Of a stretch of 22,947 bases of DNA, positions 1-8,064 are shown in pieces. Made by a program: the position numbers and the translations under genes. Origin of the DNA: JABDOU01 sp041609995 (GTDB lineage Bacteria > Actinomycetota > Acidimicrobiia > Spongiisociales > SHLN01); NCBI GenBank assembly GCA_041609995.1, contig JBFIPU010000038.1:1-22947 (forward strand), in the 5' to 3' direction. Within the stretch, counting starts at the first letter, position 1. Each line of letters begins with the position of its first letter. Below the pieces are notes generated by a model. It did no database searches. It had not been told where the DNA came from and saw nothing but the letters and a program-made list of their open reading frames with translations.

Positions 1-282
1 CTTGCCCTGCTCGAGCGTCTGGATGCGGGCGATCTCTTCCACCAGCGGCTCGATGGCGCTCGCGATGTCCAAGCAGACCTGGGCCCGTTCGAACGCCGAC
101 CAGTGGCGGAACTCATCCTGTGCGGCCCGGGCGGCATCGACTGCCCGGTCGATCTCGGCCTGCGAGGCCCGGGGGATGTTGGCGATGTGCTCGCCGGTCG
201 CCGGTGACATGAGCTGGTATGGGTCACCGCCACTGCCCGCGGTCCATTCGCCCGCCACGTACATCTTCACATCGACGGTCAT
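1..282 (-). CDS. Aldehyde dehydrogenase, N-terminal part (cut by window edge)
   Basis: The minus strand reads 94 codons from ATG (282-280) to the window edge with no stop. The translation begins MTVDVKMYVAGEWTAGSG and continues with SPATGEHIANIPRAS, AEIDRAVDAARAAQDEFRHW and an ERAQ...TLEQGK segment, the usual N-terminal layout of NAD(P)-dependent aldehyde dehydrogenases. The catalytic Cys/Glu region lies outside the window, so substrate and activity cannot be judged. A GGAGG lies 7-8 nt upstream of the ATG. The gene is divergent from the FAD-oxidase operon across 65 bp that contain a palindromic operator. A role in oxidising the aldehyde released by the neighbouring amine oxidase is inferred from this arrangement. 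Confidence 0.88.
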   Translation of the reverse strand, partial: MTVDVKMYVAGEWTAGSGGDPYQLMSPATGEHIANIPRASQAEIDRAVDAARAAQDEFRHWSAFERAQVCLDIASAIEPLVEEIARIQTLEQGK

Positions 283-307
283 GTCATCCTCCGGTTTCCT
301 GCGGGGC

Positions 308-314
308 GATAATA
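308..314. promoter_or_regulatory. Overlapping divergent -10-like elements
   Basis: In the 65-bp divergent region, GATAAT (308-313, plus) and TATTAT (314-309, minus) overlap. Each lies at a plausible distance from its start codon (348 and 282). Neither has a good -35 hexamer, so the promoters are tentative; regulator-assisted or extended -10 promoters would fit. Confidence 0.35.
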
Positions 315-327
315 CAACAGTGTTGTA
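313..327. promoter_or_regulatory. Perfect 15-bp palindrome, candidate regulator operator
   Basis: TACAACA-G-TGTTGTA is a perfect 7-bp inverted repeat around one central base. It overlaps a second palindrome, TTGTACAA (323-330). It sits in the shared promoter of the aldehyde dehydrogenase and the FAD-oxidase operon and touches the -10-like elements. The operon's last gene encodes a TetR-type repressor, the most likely ligand. The palindrome is seen directly; the pairing with TetR is inference. Confidence 0.55.
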
Positions 328-347
328 CAAAGTAGTACGCTAGCACC

Positions 348-1766
348 ATGCCGAGTCGCAGTGTTGAGTCGATCGTAGGCGCCCGGCCCTTTCCTCTGTG
401 GTGGGAGGCCATCAGCCGCAAACCCACGCGGCCTCCCCTCGAGGACCCGGCCAGGGTCGACGTGGCGATCGTCGGTGGTGGATACAGCGGACTGTGGACC
501 GCCTACTACCTTGCGCAACGCGACCCGTCCCTGGACATTGCCCTCATCGAGCGCGACTTCGTCGGCTATGGCGCTTCGGGTCGCAACGGAGGCTGGTGTT
601 ATGCCGGTTTTGCTGCCGATGCGTCGGCGATCGAGCGGCTGTCGTCCACCGAAACCGCCCGGCGCTGGACGCGTGCTCTGCTGGAAATGGTTGACGAAGT
701 GAGCAGCGTGGTGAGTAAGGAGGGGATCGAGTGCGACTTCCACCAGGGAGGCATCATCGAGTTGATCCGCAATGGAGGCCAGGCCCACCGAGCCCACCAC
801 CATGTTTCCGAGCTCCATCGACTCGGCTGGACGACGGACGACATCCGCTTGCTGACACCGGCCGAAACGGCCGACCGCATCGCAGCAACGGAAACCCACG
901 GTTCGGTATTCATCGCGCAAGCCGCGTCCCTCCAACCAGCCCTGCTGGCGACCGGACTCGCCCGGGCAGCAGAGAGCCACGGTGTCACGATCTTCGAAAA
1001 CACCGAAGCCACCGAGATCAAGCCCGGGCACGTGCGCACGAACCGGGGTTCGATCTCGGCCCGGGTGGTACTCCGGGCAACGGAGGCTTACACGGCCGAG
1101 ATGGAAGCACATCATCGCGACCTGGTCCCGCTGTATTCGCTCATGCTCGCCACCGAGCCGCTCTCGGAAACCATGTGGGACGAGATCGGACTGGCTGACC
1201 GGGAGCTCTTCGGTGATTACCGCCACATGGTCATCTACGGCCAGCGGACCGCCGACGGCCGCATCGCTTTCGGGGGCCGGGGAGCTCCCTACGACTATGG
1301 ATCCCGGATCCGGCGGGGCGCCGAATTCTCCGCCGATCATCATCAGGATGTCTGGAACACCCTCGTGTCGCTTTTCCCGGTGCTCGATGGTGTATCGATT
1401 TCCCACCGGTGGGGCGGAGTGCTGGGAGTCGCCCGCGACTGGTTGCCGCGGGTTGTCTTCGACCCGGTGTCGGGCATGGGCTGGATCGGTGGGTTTGTCG
1501 GCAATGGTGTGGGCGCCACCAACCTCGCCGGGCGCACCATGACCGATCTGGTGACCGGAGACTCCACCGAGCTGACCAGCTTCCCGTGGGTCAACCGAGC
1601 GCTGCGGCGGTGGGAACCCGAACCGTTGCGGTGGGCCGGCATCACCGGCGTACAGGCGGCCATGAAGGCGGCGGACATCGAAGAAGCCAGAACCGATCGC
1701 CCATCGCGCGTGTCCGCCGCGGTGACGCGTCTCATCAGGAGCACCAATGGAATCGACGAAATCTGA
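348..1766 (+). CDS. FAD-dependent oxidoreductase, DAO family (PuuB-like amine oxidase)
   Basis: This 472-residue protein has a Rossmann dinucleotide motif AIVGGGYSG at residues 40-48, with an acidic residue (E68) at the end of the second strand to hold the ADP ribose. The signature GASGRNGGW follows at 75-83, typical of gamma-glutamylputrescine oxidase and related DAO-family enzymes. A C-terminal FAD-contacting segment reads WIGGFVGNGVGATNLAGR. Members oxidise primary or secondary amines to imine/aldehyde with H2O2 or another acceptor. The exact substrate is not readable; putrescine derivatives are one option, given the ureohydrolase and GabT-like genes nearby. No strong ribosome-binding site precedes ATG 348. 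The gene overlaps the following cupin by 20 bp, so the operon is translationally coupled. Confidence 0.85.
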   Translation: MPSRSVESIVGARPFPLWWEAISRKPTRPPLEDPARVDVAIVGGGYSGLWTAYYLAQRDPSLDIALIERDFVGYGASGRNGGWCYAGFAADASAIERLSSTETARRWTRALLEMVDEVSSVVSKEGIECDFHQGGIIELIRNGGQAHRAHHHVSELHRLGWTTDDIRLLTPAETADRIAATETHGSVFIAQAASLQPALLATGLARAAESHGVTIFENTEATEIKPGHVRTNRGSISARVVLRATEAYTAEMEAHHRDLVPLYSLMLATEPLSETMWDEIGLADRELFGDYRHMVIYGQRTADGRIAFGGRGAPYDYGSRIRRGAEFSADHHQDVWNTLVSLFPVLDGVSISHRWGGVLGVARDWLPRVVFDPVSGMGWIGGFVGNGVGATNLAGRTMTDLVTGDSTELTSFPWVNRALRRWEPEPLRWAGITGVQAAMKAADIEEARTDRPSRVSAAVTRLIRSTNGIDEI

Positions 1767-2103
1767 TATCGCCACGCTTTCGGCTCGCCGAGTCGAGCTT
1801 GGCATCAGGGCGGGGGCCGACACCGGGAAGCCGCATACCTGGTTCAGCGAGTTGTTTGACCGCAACGGGATCGAGGTCGGGACGTGGGGATGTACCCCCG
1901 GCGGCTGGCAGATCGAGAACCGCCCTGATACCGAGGTGGTTCACATCGTGTCCGGCCGGGCGCGGATCACCGACCACGATGGAGAGTCCTACGAGGTGGG
2001 GCCGGGTGATGTGTTTGTCCTCCCGGCCGGCTGGTCCGGACGCTGGGACGTGCTCGAAGACCTGGAGAAGTTGTACGTGATCGTGACAGGAGACATCCGA
2101 TGA
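1747..2103 (+). CDS. Small single-domain cupin protein (DUF861/EutQ-like)
   Basis: A 118-residue protein with one beta-barrel cupin. Residues about 63-100 read TEVVHIVSGRARITDHDG, then YEVGPGDVFVLPAGWSGRWDV, the pattern of the cupin_3 (DUF861) group. That group includes EutQ and half of the bicupin ureidoglycine aminohydrolases. The classical HxH(x)4E metal motif is not obvious, so catalytic activity is uncertain; ligand binding or an accessory role is equally possible. AGGAG at 1737-1741 supports ATG 1747 although it lies inside the oxidase gene. The stop overlaps the next start as ATGA, so the cupin is embedded in the oxidase-aminotransferase operon and probably serves the same pathway. Confidence 0.8.
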   Translation: MESTKSDIATLSARRVELGIRAGADTGKPHTWFSELFDRNGIEVGTWGCTPGGWQIENRPDTEVVHIVSGRARITDHDGESYEVGPGDVFVLPAGWSGRWDVLEDLEKLYVIVTGDIR

Positions 2104-3410
2104 GCTTGCAGGGACCCGAAACGGCCAAACTCTTCGACCGGGCCTACCGCGCCCTCGTGAACGGCGTGTCCAGTGGCTGGCGCTACTGGGGGCGCGACGA
2201 CACGATCGTGTTGACCGGTGGCAAAGGCAGCCGCGTGACAGACGCCGACGGCAAGCAATACATCGATTATCACATGGGCTTTGGACCGATCATCCTCGGC
2301 CACGGCGACCCCGACGTGGCCGAGGCCGTGGCGGAGGCGGCCGCTGACGGATTCACCTATGCCTTCACCCAGGAGCGGGAGGTGCTCGCCGCCGAGAAGG
2401 TGAAAGAGGCCGTGCCGTGGGTCGAGCAGCTGCGCTTCACCAATACCGGCACCGAAGCCACGATGCACGCAACACGACTCGCGCGCGGCTTCACCGGCAA
2501 GGACGTTCTCGTGAAGTTCGAGGGCAACTATCACGGTGCCCATGACTACGTCATGTATTCGTCGCCCGGAATGGACACGGAAATGATGGGCTCGCCCTAC
2601 CGTCCAATCCCTCTGCCGATGAGCTCGGGAATGCCGGGGGTCATCAACGACCTGATCATCACGCTCCCCTACAACGATCTCGATGCCGTCGAGCGGGTAT
2701 TCGCTGTACACGGAAACCGGATCGCCGCCATCTTCGTGGAACCGATGATGGGCAACTGCATGGGCATCATGCCCCAGGCGGGATTTCTCGAAGGTCTGCG
2801 CTCGGTCTGTGACCGGTACGGCACGGTGCTGATCTTCGACGAGGTGAAAACCGGTTTCCGCATTGCCACCGGGGGAGCCGCCGCCGCGTTCGGGGTCACC
2901 CCGGACCTGTCGACCTTCGCCAAGGCGCTCGGTAACGGCGTTCCGGTGGCGGCCATCGCCGGCCAGGGCGAAGTTCTGCAGGGCTGGGCGAAAGGCGGAA
3001 TCATGCAGGCCGGGACGTACTCCGGCAACGGGATCTCGACCGCCGCCGCGTCCGCCACGGTCGCAAAGCTGCTGACCGGCGAGCCCATGTCCCGCATCGA
3101 CAAGATCGGCAGCGCCTTGATGACGGGTGTGCGGGGCATCATGGCCGAGGCCGGGGTTGAGGGCGCCGTCCTCGGGCATCCGGCCATGTTCGGCATCTAC
3201 TTCGGACCGGGAGAGCCCACCGACCTGCGCGATACGGCGTCCCACAACGAGGACCTGTACGAAAAAACCATGATGGGCATGATCCACCGAGGCGTGCTCC
3301 CCTCCCCGGACGCTCACGAGCCCTGGTTCTTGAGCGCAGCGCACGACGAGGAGGATGTGGCGGTCACGCTGGAGGCGTTCGGTGATGCGCTGGAGGAGGC
3401 ACTGGCCTGA
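2100..3410 (+). CDS. Class-III PLP aminotransferase (glutamate-1-semialdehyde aminomutase-like)
   Basis: This 436-residue fold-type I PLP enzyme has RVTDADGKQYIDYHMGFGP near the N-terminus. FTNTGTEATMHATRLARG contributes phosphate binding, LIFDEVKTGFR carries D247 (pyridine-nitrogen contact), and TFAKALGNGVPVAAI carries K275, the expected Schiff-base lysine. Sequence style is nearest to the glutamate-1-semialdehyde 2,1-aminomutase branch of class III. The operon setting, with an amine oxidase, a cupin and an aldehyde dehydrogenase, argues for a catabolic omega- or beta-amino acid aminotransferase rather than tetrapyrrole synthesis. The start overlaps the cupin stop (ATGA), and the stop overlaps the TetR start (TGATG). 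The substrate remains unassigned. Confidence 0.85.
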   Translation: MSLQGPETAKLFDRAYRALVNGVSSGWRYWGRDDTIVLTGGKGSRVTDADGKQYIDYHMGFGPIILGHGDPDVAEAVAEAAADGFTYAFTQEREVLAAEKVKEAVPWVEQLRFTNTGTEATMHATRLARGFTGKDVLVKFEGNYHGAHDYVMYSSPGMDTEMMGSPYRPIPLPMSSGMPGVINDLIITLPYNDLDAVERVFAVHGNRIAAIFVEPMMGNCMGIMPQAGFLEGLRSVCDRYGTVLIFDEVKTGFRIATGGAAAAFGVTPDLSTFAKALGNGVPVAAIAGQGEVLQGWAKGGIMQAGTYSGNGISTAAASATVAKLLTGEPMSRIDKIGSALMTGVRGIMAEAGVEGAVLGHPAMFGIYFGPGEPTDLRDTASHNEDLYEKTMMGMIHRGVLPSPDAHEPWFLSAAHDEEDVAVTLEAFGDALEEALA

Positions 3411-3973
3411 TGCCGATCCAGGTCGACGTCGAGCAACGCCGGCGCGACATCGCCGAGGCGACGTTTCGAGTAGCCGCCCGGACCGGGTTGGCGGGCGTCA
3501 CGCTGCGTTCGGTGGCCGGCGAGCTCGGTGCCTCCACGACAGTCATCACCAACTATCTCCCGACCCGGGCAGCACTGCTGGTGAATGCGGTCGACATGCT
3601 GGGAACCGAGTGGGTCGAGGAACTGGAGGCGATCAGCCACGAGGGCGGTGATGACGTGATCCGGAGGGCCTTGCTGGCGTCAGTGTGGTGGGACGACGCC
3701 GAGCAGATCAGGTGTGAATTCTGGGTCGACTTGCTCACGGCCCCGGGCCGTTCGGGCGAGGTGGACGCCCGTCTGCGAGCCACCGCCCGGCGGGTGCGCG
3801 GCGTTTTCGAGGAAATCCTGGCCGGCCGCGGCCATCCCGACCCCTCCACCACCGCCGATGCGCTGTTCCTTTTCGCCCAGGGTGTGTTCGTGTCGATCGT
3901 GGAGGATCCGGAGGCCTGGGGACCGGACCGGGTCGACCGGGCGGCGACGGCGCTGGTGTCAGCTCTGGCCTGA
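3410..3973 (+). CDS. TetR-family transcriptional regulator
   Basis: A 187-residue protein with an N-terminal helix-turn-helix. Residues 10-26 form the first helix, and GVTLRSVAGELGASTTVITNYL (29-50) spans the HTH with its recognition helix. A variable all-helical ligand domain follows, in the size range of TetR repressors. It is the last gene of the operon, fused by a TGATG overlap to the aminotransferase, which suggests it senses a pathway metabolite and controls this operon. The palindrome at 313-327 in the divergent promoter is the natural target. The gene's end overlaps by 15 bp the end of the convergent ureohydrolase gene. Confidence 0.85.
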   Translation: MPIQVDVEQRRRDIAEATFRVAARTGLAGVTLRSVAGELGASTTVITNYLPTRAALLVNAVDMLGTEWVEELEAISHEGGDDVIRRALLASVWWDDAEQIRCEFWVDLLTAPGRSGEVDARLRATARRVRGVFEEILAGRGHPDPSTTADALFLFAQGVFVSIVEDPEAWGPDRVDRAATALVSALA

Positions 3974-4939
3974 GTGGCGTTCGGCCACGCCGTTGAGGAT
4001 CTCCAGCACGACCCGGTTGGCCAGCAACGCCGTCACCTCACCGGGACCGTCATATGGGGGCGACACTTCGACCACGTCGGCTCCGATCACGTTGAGCTCT
4101 CGCCCGAGTCTCCGCAGGGTGTCGAGCAGCTCGCGCGGCAGCAAACCTCCCGGCTCGGGGGTTCCCGTGCCGGGAGCCATCCCCGGGTCGACCACGTCGA
4201 TGTCGACCGAGAGGAACGCCTGGTCGACGCCGTCGCCGGCGTATGCGATGGCCTCGTCTACCACCGCGTCGAGTCCTCGATCGACGATGTCGGTCATCAG
4301 AAAGCTGCGCATCCCCTGTTCCGCCATCCACGCAACCGTTTCCGGCTCCGGCCAATAGCCCCGGAGCCCGATCTGGGCGAACCGGCGTCCGGCCACGTGA
4401 CCCTCCTCGATCAGCTTGCGCATCGGCGTGCCATGGCTGTGGGGCATGCCGCCGAGCGTACCGGCGCCGGTGTCGGCGTGGGCGTCGAAGTGGATCAAGG
4501 CGAAGTCCCCCCTGACCCGGGCCAGGGCCCGGGCGTTGGCGTAGGTGATCGTGTGGTCGCCACCGAGGATCATGGGGATCTTGTCCGCCTCGGCGATCGT
4601 GGCGATCGCGGCCGAGATACGGTCGAGGCTTTCGTCCATGTATCCGGGCGGAAGGTTGAGGTCCCCGATGTCGACCACCCCGAGCACCGACAACGAATCG
4701 ATCCCGGTCGGAAGGTGGGGTCGATACCCGTCGAAGCCCAGGTAACCGACGTCACGAATCGCCTTGGGGCCGAAACGAGCGCCCGGGCGGTAGGAGGCGC
4801 CCCAGTCGAAAGGAGCACCGACCACGACCACCCGAGACTCTTTCCCGAGGTTCTCGAGCGTCGCAGCCGGCACGCCGGAAAACGTGGCCCGGGCTGCGAA
4901 CGCCGCGATCTCCGACGTTTCGAACCCGTCCCCTTTCAT
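3959..4939 (-). CDS. Agmatinase/ureohydrolase-family enzyme
   Basis: A 326-residue arginase-superfamily hydrolase with all six Mn(II) ligands: H129 in GGDHT; D152, H154 and D156 in HFDAHADT; D246 and D248 in SVDIDVVDP. Such enzymes release urea from guanidino compounds: agmatine to putrescine, guanidinobutyrate to GABA, or guanidinopropionate to beta-alanine. The sequence alone does not separate these. The adjacent GabT-like aminotransferase favours a product with a terminal amine, and GABA from guanidinobutyrate or putrescine from agmatine both fit. A GGGAGG lies about 9 nt upstream of ATG 4939. The gene is divergent from the GabT-like gene across 67 bp and probably shares its control region. 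Confidence 0.85.
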   Translation of the reverse strand: MKGDGFETSEIAAFAARATFSGVPAATLENLGKESRVVVVGAPFDWGASYRPGARFGPKAIRDVGYLGFDGYRPHLPTGIDSLSVLGVVDIGDLNLPPGYMDESLDRISAAIATIAEADKIPMILGGDHTITYANARALARVRGDFALIHFDAHADTGAGTLGGMPHSHGTPMRKLIEEGHVAGRRFAQIGLRGYWPEPETVAWMAEQGMRSFLMTDIVDRGLDAVVDEAIAYAGDGVDQAFLSVDIDVVDPGMAPGTGTPEPGGLLPRELLDTLRRLGRELNVIGADVVEVSPPYDGPGEVTALLANRVVLEILNGVAERHSGQS

Positions 4940-5006
4940 GCCGGCTACCTCCCGCGCACTTCTTGATGTGAACGTAATCTAGGCCCGACCGCCAGAGTGG
5001 AGACAC

Positions 5007-6344
5007 ATGGGAGCCATCAGCCTCGTCACCGATATCCCCGGACCCCGCAGCCTCGAGTTGATCGCCAGGAGGGAGGCCGCCACCGGCAAAGGAGCGGCCA
5101 AACTCACCCGGCTGGCGATTGCCTCCGCCCACGGCGCGGTGGTGACCGATCTGGACAGCAATCGGCTGATCGATCTGGCGGGTGGTATCGGCGTTCTCGC
5201 CACCGGGCACACACCGGACGCGGTCGTATCGGCCCTCAAGAACCAAGCCGAGAGTCTCATCCACATGTGCGCCATCGTCGCCTCTTATGAACCGTACGTC
5301 GAGGTGGCCGAGGCTCTCAACCGCATCACGCCGGGCGACTTCGACAAGAAGACCGTATTGATGAACACGGGCGCCGAGGCCGTCGAGACCGCCGTGAAGG
5401 CGGCCCGGGCGTTCACGGGCCGCCAGGGAGTGGTGGTATTCGACGGGGCGTACCACGGACGCACGAACATGACGATGGCGATGACGTCCAAATTCAATCT
5501 GTTCAAACACGGGTTCGGCCCGTTCGCACCCGAGATCTATCGGTTCCCGTTCCCGAACGTGTACCGGCGCCCCGACAGCATGTCGGAAAGGCAGTTCATC
5601 GATTGGCACGTTGCACAACTCGATCACAGCTTCATGGCGATCGTCGAGCCTGCCCACGTGGCCTGCGTGGTGGTGGAGCCGATCCAGGGCGAAGGCGGCT
5701 TCATCCCGGCGCCCGAAGCGTGGCTGCGACGTCTGCGCGAGCTATGCACCGAGCAGGGCATCGTAATGATCGCCGACGAGATTCAATCCGGCTTCGGCCG
5801 CACCGGCAAACTGTTCGCCATCGAACACGCCGGGGTCGTGCCCGATCTCGTGACAACGGCCAAGTCGCTGGCGGCCGGCATGCCCCTGTCGGCGGTCACA
5901 GGCCGGGCCGACATCGTGGACGCCCCCCATCCTGGAGGGTTGGGGGGAACCTATTCGGGCAACCCGCTGGCCTGTGTGGCCGCTCTGGCGGCGATCGACC
6001 AAGTCAACACCGACGCGTTCCTCGCCCGAGCATCGGAGATCGGGCGGCACCTGCGTGCCCGGCTCGACAAGATCCAGTCGAACCATCCCGGTTTCGTGGG
6101 CGATGTGCGCGGTGTAGGTTCAATGTTGGCAATGGAATTGGTCACCGACTCCGAGAGCAAAGAGCCGTCGATGGATCTCGCCTCGGCCGTCACGGCCGAG
6201 ACCACCCGGCGCGGTGTGATCACGATCCGCGCCGGCCTCTACTCCAATTGCGTCCGTTTCCTTCCCCCGTTGGTGATCAGCGATGACGAACTCGATGAGG
6301 CTCTCGATGTCGTCGAGGCCTCGGTGACGGCGGTGGCCCCATGA
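5007..6344 (+). CDS. 4-aminobutyrate-type class-III aminotransferase
   Basis: This 445-residue PLP enzyme closely follows the GabT pattern. VTDLDSNRLIDLAGGIGVLATGH is followed by MNTGAEAVETAVKAARAFTGR, then VVVEPIQGEGGF and IADEIQSGFGRTG with D257. The Schiff-base lysine K286 is in TTAKSLAAGMPLSAV, and GGTYSGNPLACVAAL follows. It would transfer the amino group of GABA or a related omega-amino acid (beta-alanine, 5-aminovalerate) to 2-oxoglutarate, giving a semialdehyde for an aldehyde dehydrogenase. ATG 5007 is preceded by GTGGAG. The stop overlaps the C45 gene as ATGA, so the two are cotranscribed. It is distinct from the GSAM-like aminotransferase at 2100. Confidence 0.88.
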   Translation: MGAISLVTDIPGPRSLELIARREAATGKGAAKLTRLAIASAHGAVVTDLDSNRLIDLAGGIGVLATGHTPDAVVSALKNQAESLIHMCAIVASYEPYVEVAEALNRITPGDFDKKTVLMNTGAEAVETAVKAARAFTGRQGVVVFDGAYHGRTNMTMAMTSKFNLFKHGFGPFAPEIYRFPFPNVYRRPDSMSERQFIDWHVAQLDHSFMAIVEPAHVACVVVEPIQGEGGFIPAPEAWLRRLRELCTEQGIVMIADEIQSGFGRTGKLFAIEHAGVVPDLVTTAKSLAAGMPLSAVTGRADIVDAPHPGGLGGTYSGNPLACVAALAAIDQVNTDAFLARASEIGRHLRARLDKIQSNHPGFVGDVRGVGSMLAMELVTDSESKEPSMDLASAVTAETTRRGVITIRAGLYSNCVRFLPPLVISDDELDEALDVVEASVTAVAP

Positions 6345-7408
6345 CCCGCCGACTGTTGTTGACGGGAACGCCCGCCGAGCGCGGCGTCGAGCACGGATCA
6401 CCGTTTCCGGAAGAGATCCAGGCCTACACGGAAGAGCGGATCATGCTCGTGATGCAGGGGTCGTGGACCGGAGGACGGAACCTCTCCCGCACCGAGGTGC
6501 TGGGCGTGGCCGACAGCCTGATCCAGCCCCATGCCGACTACTCCCCCGACCTGTTCGAGGAGATGGAGGCGATGGCCGACGCAGCCGGGATCGGGGTTCC
6601 GGAGGCGATCGTTGTCGGCGGTTTCACCGATTTCATCGATGTCGTCCGGGGGGCCTTCGACCAGGCGCCAGAGGATGACACCTGTACGGCCATGATCGTG
6701 CCGGGGTCGGCGACCGCCGACGGGAGGCCGTTGTACGCTCAGACGTGGGACATGCACGACAGCGCCACCCAGCACGTGATCCTCCTCGAAATCGAAGACT
6801 TCGAGCACCCGAGGGCGTTCGTGTTCACGACATTGGGTTGCTCGGGTCAGCTCGGAATGAACGAAGCCGGTGTGACCGTTGGGATCAACAACCTCACGGC
6901 GGCGCAAGGGCGCATCGGCGTCACTTGGCCGTTCGTCGTTCGCAAGGCGCTCCAACAGACCAATGTCGAGAACGCCGTGAAGATCATCACCGAGGCACCC
7001 ATCGCGGGAGGCCACAACTACCTCGTGATGGGACCGAACGGGACCGGCGTCAACATCGAGGCCATGCCGCAGTCCTACCACATCACGGAAGTCACGTCCT
7101 CTCCCTACGTACATACCAACCACGCGCTCTACGGAGAAACCGAGCAGTTCCAGGCCGAGAAGGCCCCGGCGCTGATGGAGAGCTCGCGAGCCCGTCACCA
7201 GCGGGCCAAGAAGCTCCTCGAGGGCGCTCCCATCACCGTCGAGCTCCTGATGGAAATCACCCGTGACACAGCCGGCATCTGCCAGGTCGCCAAACCTCCG
7301 TACCACATCGAATCGTGCGGAGCAGCCGTGATGAGCCCGGCGACCGGCGACCTCTGGGCTGTGGCGGGCCGTCCGGACAGCAATCCCTACGAGCATTTCG
7401 CGTTTTGA
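6341..7408 (+). CDS. Peptidase C45-like acyltransferase/amidohydrolase (Ntn fold)
   Basis: A 355-residue protein of the acyl-CoA:6-aminopenicillanic-acid acyltransferase (C45) family. An N-terminal helical part (1-110) precedes DDTCTAMIVPGS, where C115 is the expected N-terminal nucleophile after self-cleavage. PLYAQTWDMH, VFTTLGCSGQLGMNEAGVTVGINNL and HTNHAL are further family hallmarks. The residue before the nucleophile is Thr, not the Gly of the fungal enzyme. Family members form or hydrolyse amide bonds between an acyl chain and an amine. In this operon (GabT-like gene before it, GNAT after it) a role in deacylating an N-acyl amine or amino acid is inferred. Both ends overlap the neighbouring genes. 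Confidence 0.8.
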   Translation: MTRRLLLTGTPAERGVEHGSPFPEEIQAYTEERIMLVMQGSWTGGRNLSRTEVLGVADSLIQPHADYSPDLFEEMEAMADAAGIGVPEAIVVGGFTDFIDVVRGAFDQAPEDDTCTAMIVPGSATADGRPLYAQTWDMHDSATQHVILLEIEDFEHPRAFVFTTLGCSGQLGMNEAGVTVGINNLTAAQGRIGVTWPFVVRKALQQTNVENAVKIITEAPIAGGHNYLVMGPNGTGVNIEAMPQSYHITEVTSSPYVHTNHALYGETEQFQAEKAPALMESSRARHQRAKKLLEGAPITVELLMEITRDTAGICQVAKPPYHIESCGAAVMSPATGDLWAVAGRPDSNPYEHFAF

Positions 7409-8034
7409 TGTCCGAGTTCCGATACGTGAATCTCACGGAGGAACTTGCTCCCAAATGCGCCGAGCTCGAGCTGGCGACCTTCGAGGATGCCAACCCGGAG
7501 GATCTGCTCCAGGAAGAAGACATGCTGGCCTACGCCCGGACGTTCCCGGAGGGGTTCTTCGTCGTACTCGATGGAGACCGGGTTGTCGGCCAGGGTGGCG
7601 GGATCTACCTCGACTTCGATTTCAACCACACCCAGCACACGATTGCCGAGATCACCGGCGAACACCAATGTGGCAACCACGATCCGGATGGCGATTGGTA
7701 TTACGGGACCGACATCGTCGTGCACCCCGACTACCGCCGCCGGGGGATCGGGCGGCGTCTGTATGAGTTGCGCAAGGATCTGGTACGGCGTGACGGAAAG
7801 AAAGGGATCATCGCCGGCGGCTACCTGCCGGGTTACGCCGACCACAAACACGAGATGACCGCGCAGGAGTACTGCGACCGGGTGGTGGCAGGCGACCTGT
7901 ACGATCCGACCCTCAGCTTCCAGTTGGAGAACGGCTTCGAGGTGCGGGGGGTACTGGCCGACTACATCGAAGACACGGCCACCGACGGCTGGGCCTCGCT
8001 GATCGTCTGGCGGAACGACGAGGTCCCCGAGTAG
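7408..8034 (+). CDS. GNAT-family N-acetyltransferase, nitrilase-associated type
   Basis: A 208-residue protein started at ATG 7408, which overlaps the upstream TGA (TGATG). The acetyl-CoA pyrophosphate loop is YRRRGIGRRLYELRK near residues 109-123. The C-terminal part, with IIAGGYLPGYADHKHEM, DPTLSFQLENGFEVRGVLADY and a closing LIVWRND, resembles from memory the GNAT half of GNAT-carbon-nitrogen hydrolase fusion proteins. No nitrilase domain follows here, so this is a standalone version. It probably acetylates an amine substrate or product of the operon. The exact acceptor is unknown. No good ribosome-binding site is present, so translational coupling to the C45 gene is likely. Confidence 0.8.
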   Translation: MSEFRYVNLTEELAPKCAELELATFEDANPEDLLQEEDMLAYARTFPEGFFVVLDGDRVVGQGGGIYLDFDFNHTQHTIAEITGEHQCGNHDPDGDWYYGTDIVVHPDYRRRGIGRRLYELRKDLVRRDGKKGIIAGGYLPGYADHKHEMTAQEYCDRVVAGDLYDPTLSFQLENGFEVRGVLADYIEDTATDGWASLIVWRNDEVPE

Positions 8035-8064
8035 GCGGAGAGGGCCTATGGCGAGTCGGCTAGC

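Noticed and set aside
279..1865. Long open frame on the minus strand opposite the FAD oxidase
   Set aside because: The translation is low-complexity Gly/Arg/His-rich with no recognisable motif, and the plus strand encodes a clear oxidase; this is a high-GC shadow frame.
1747..2103. Ureidoglycine aminohydrolase of purine breakdown
   Set aside because: The known enzyme is a bicupin of about twice this length; this single cupin lacks an obvious metal motif and sits in an amine-oxidase operon.
1989..3344. Long open frame on the minus strand opposite the aminotransferase
   Set aside because: It mirrors the codon structure of a well-supported PLP enzyme and shows no domain.
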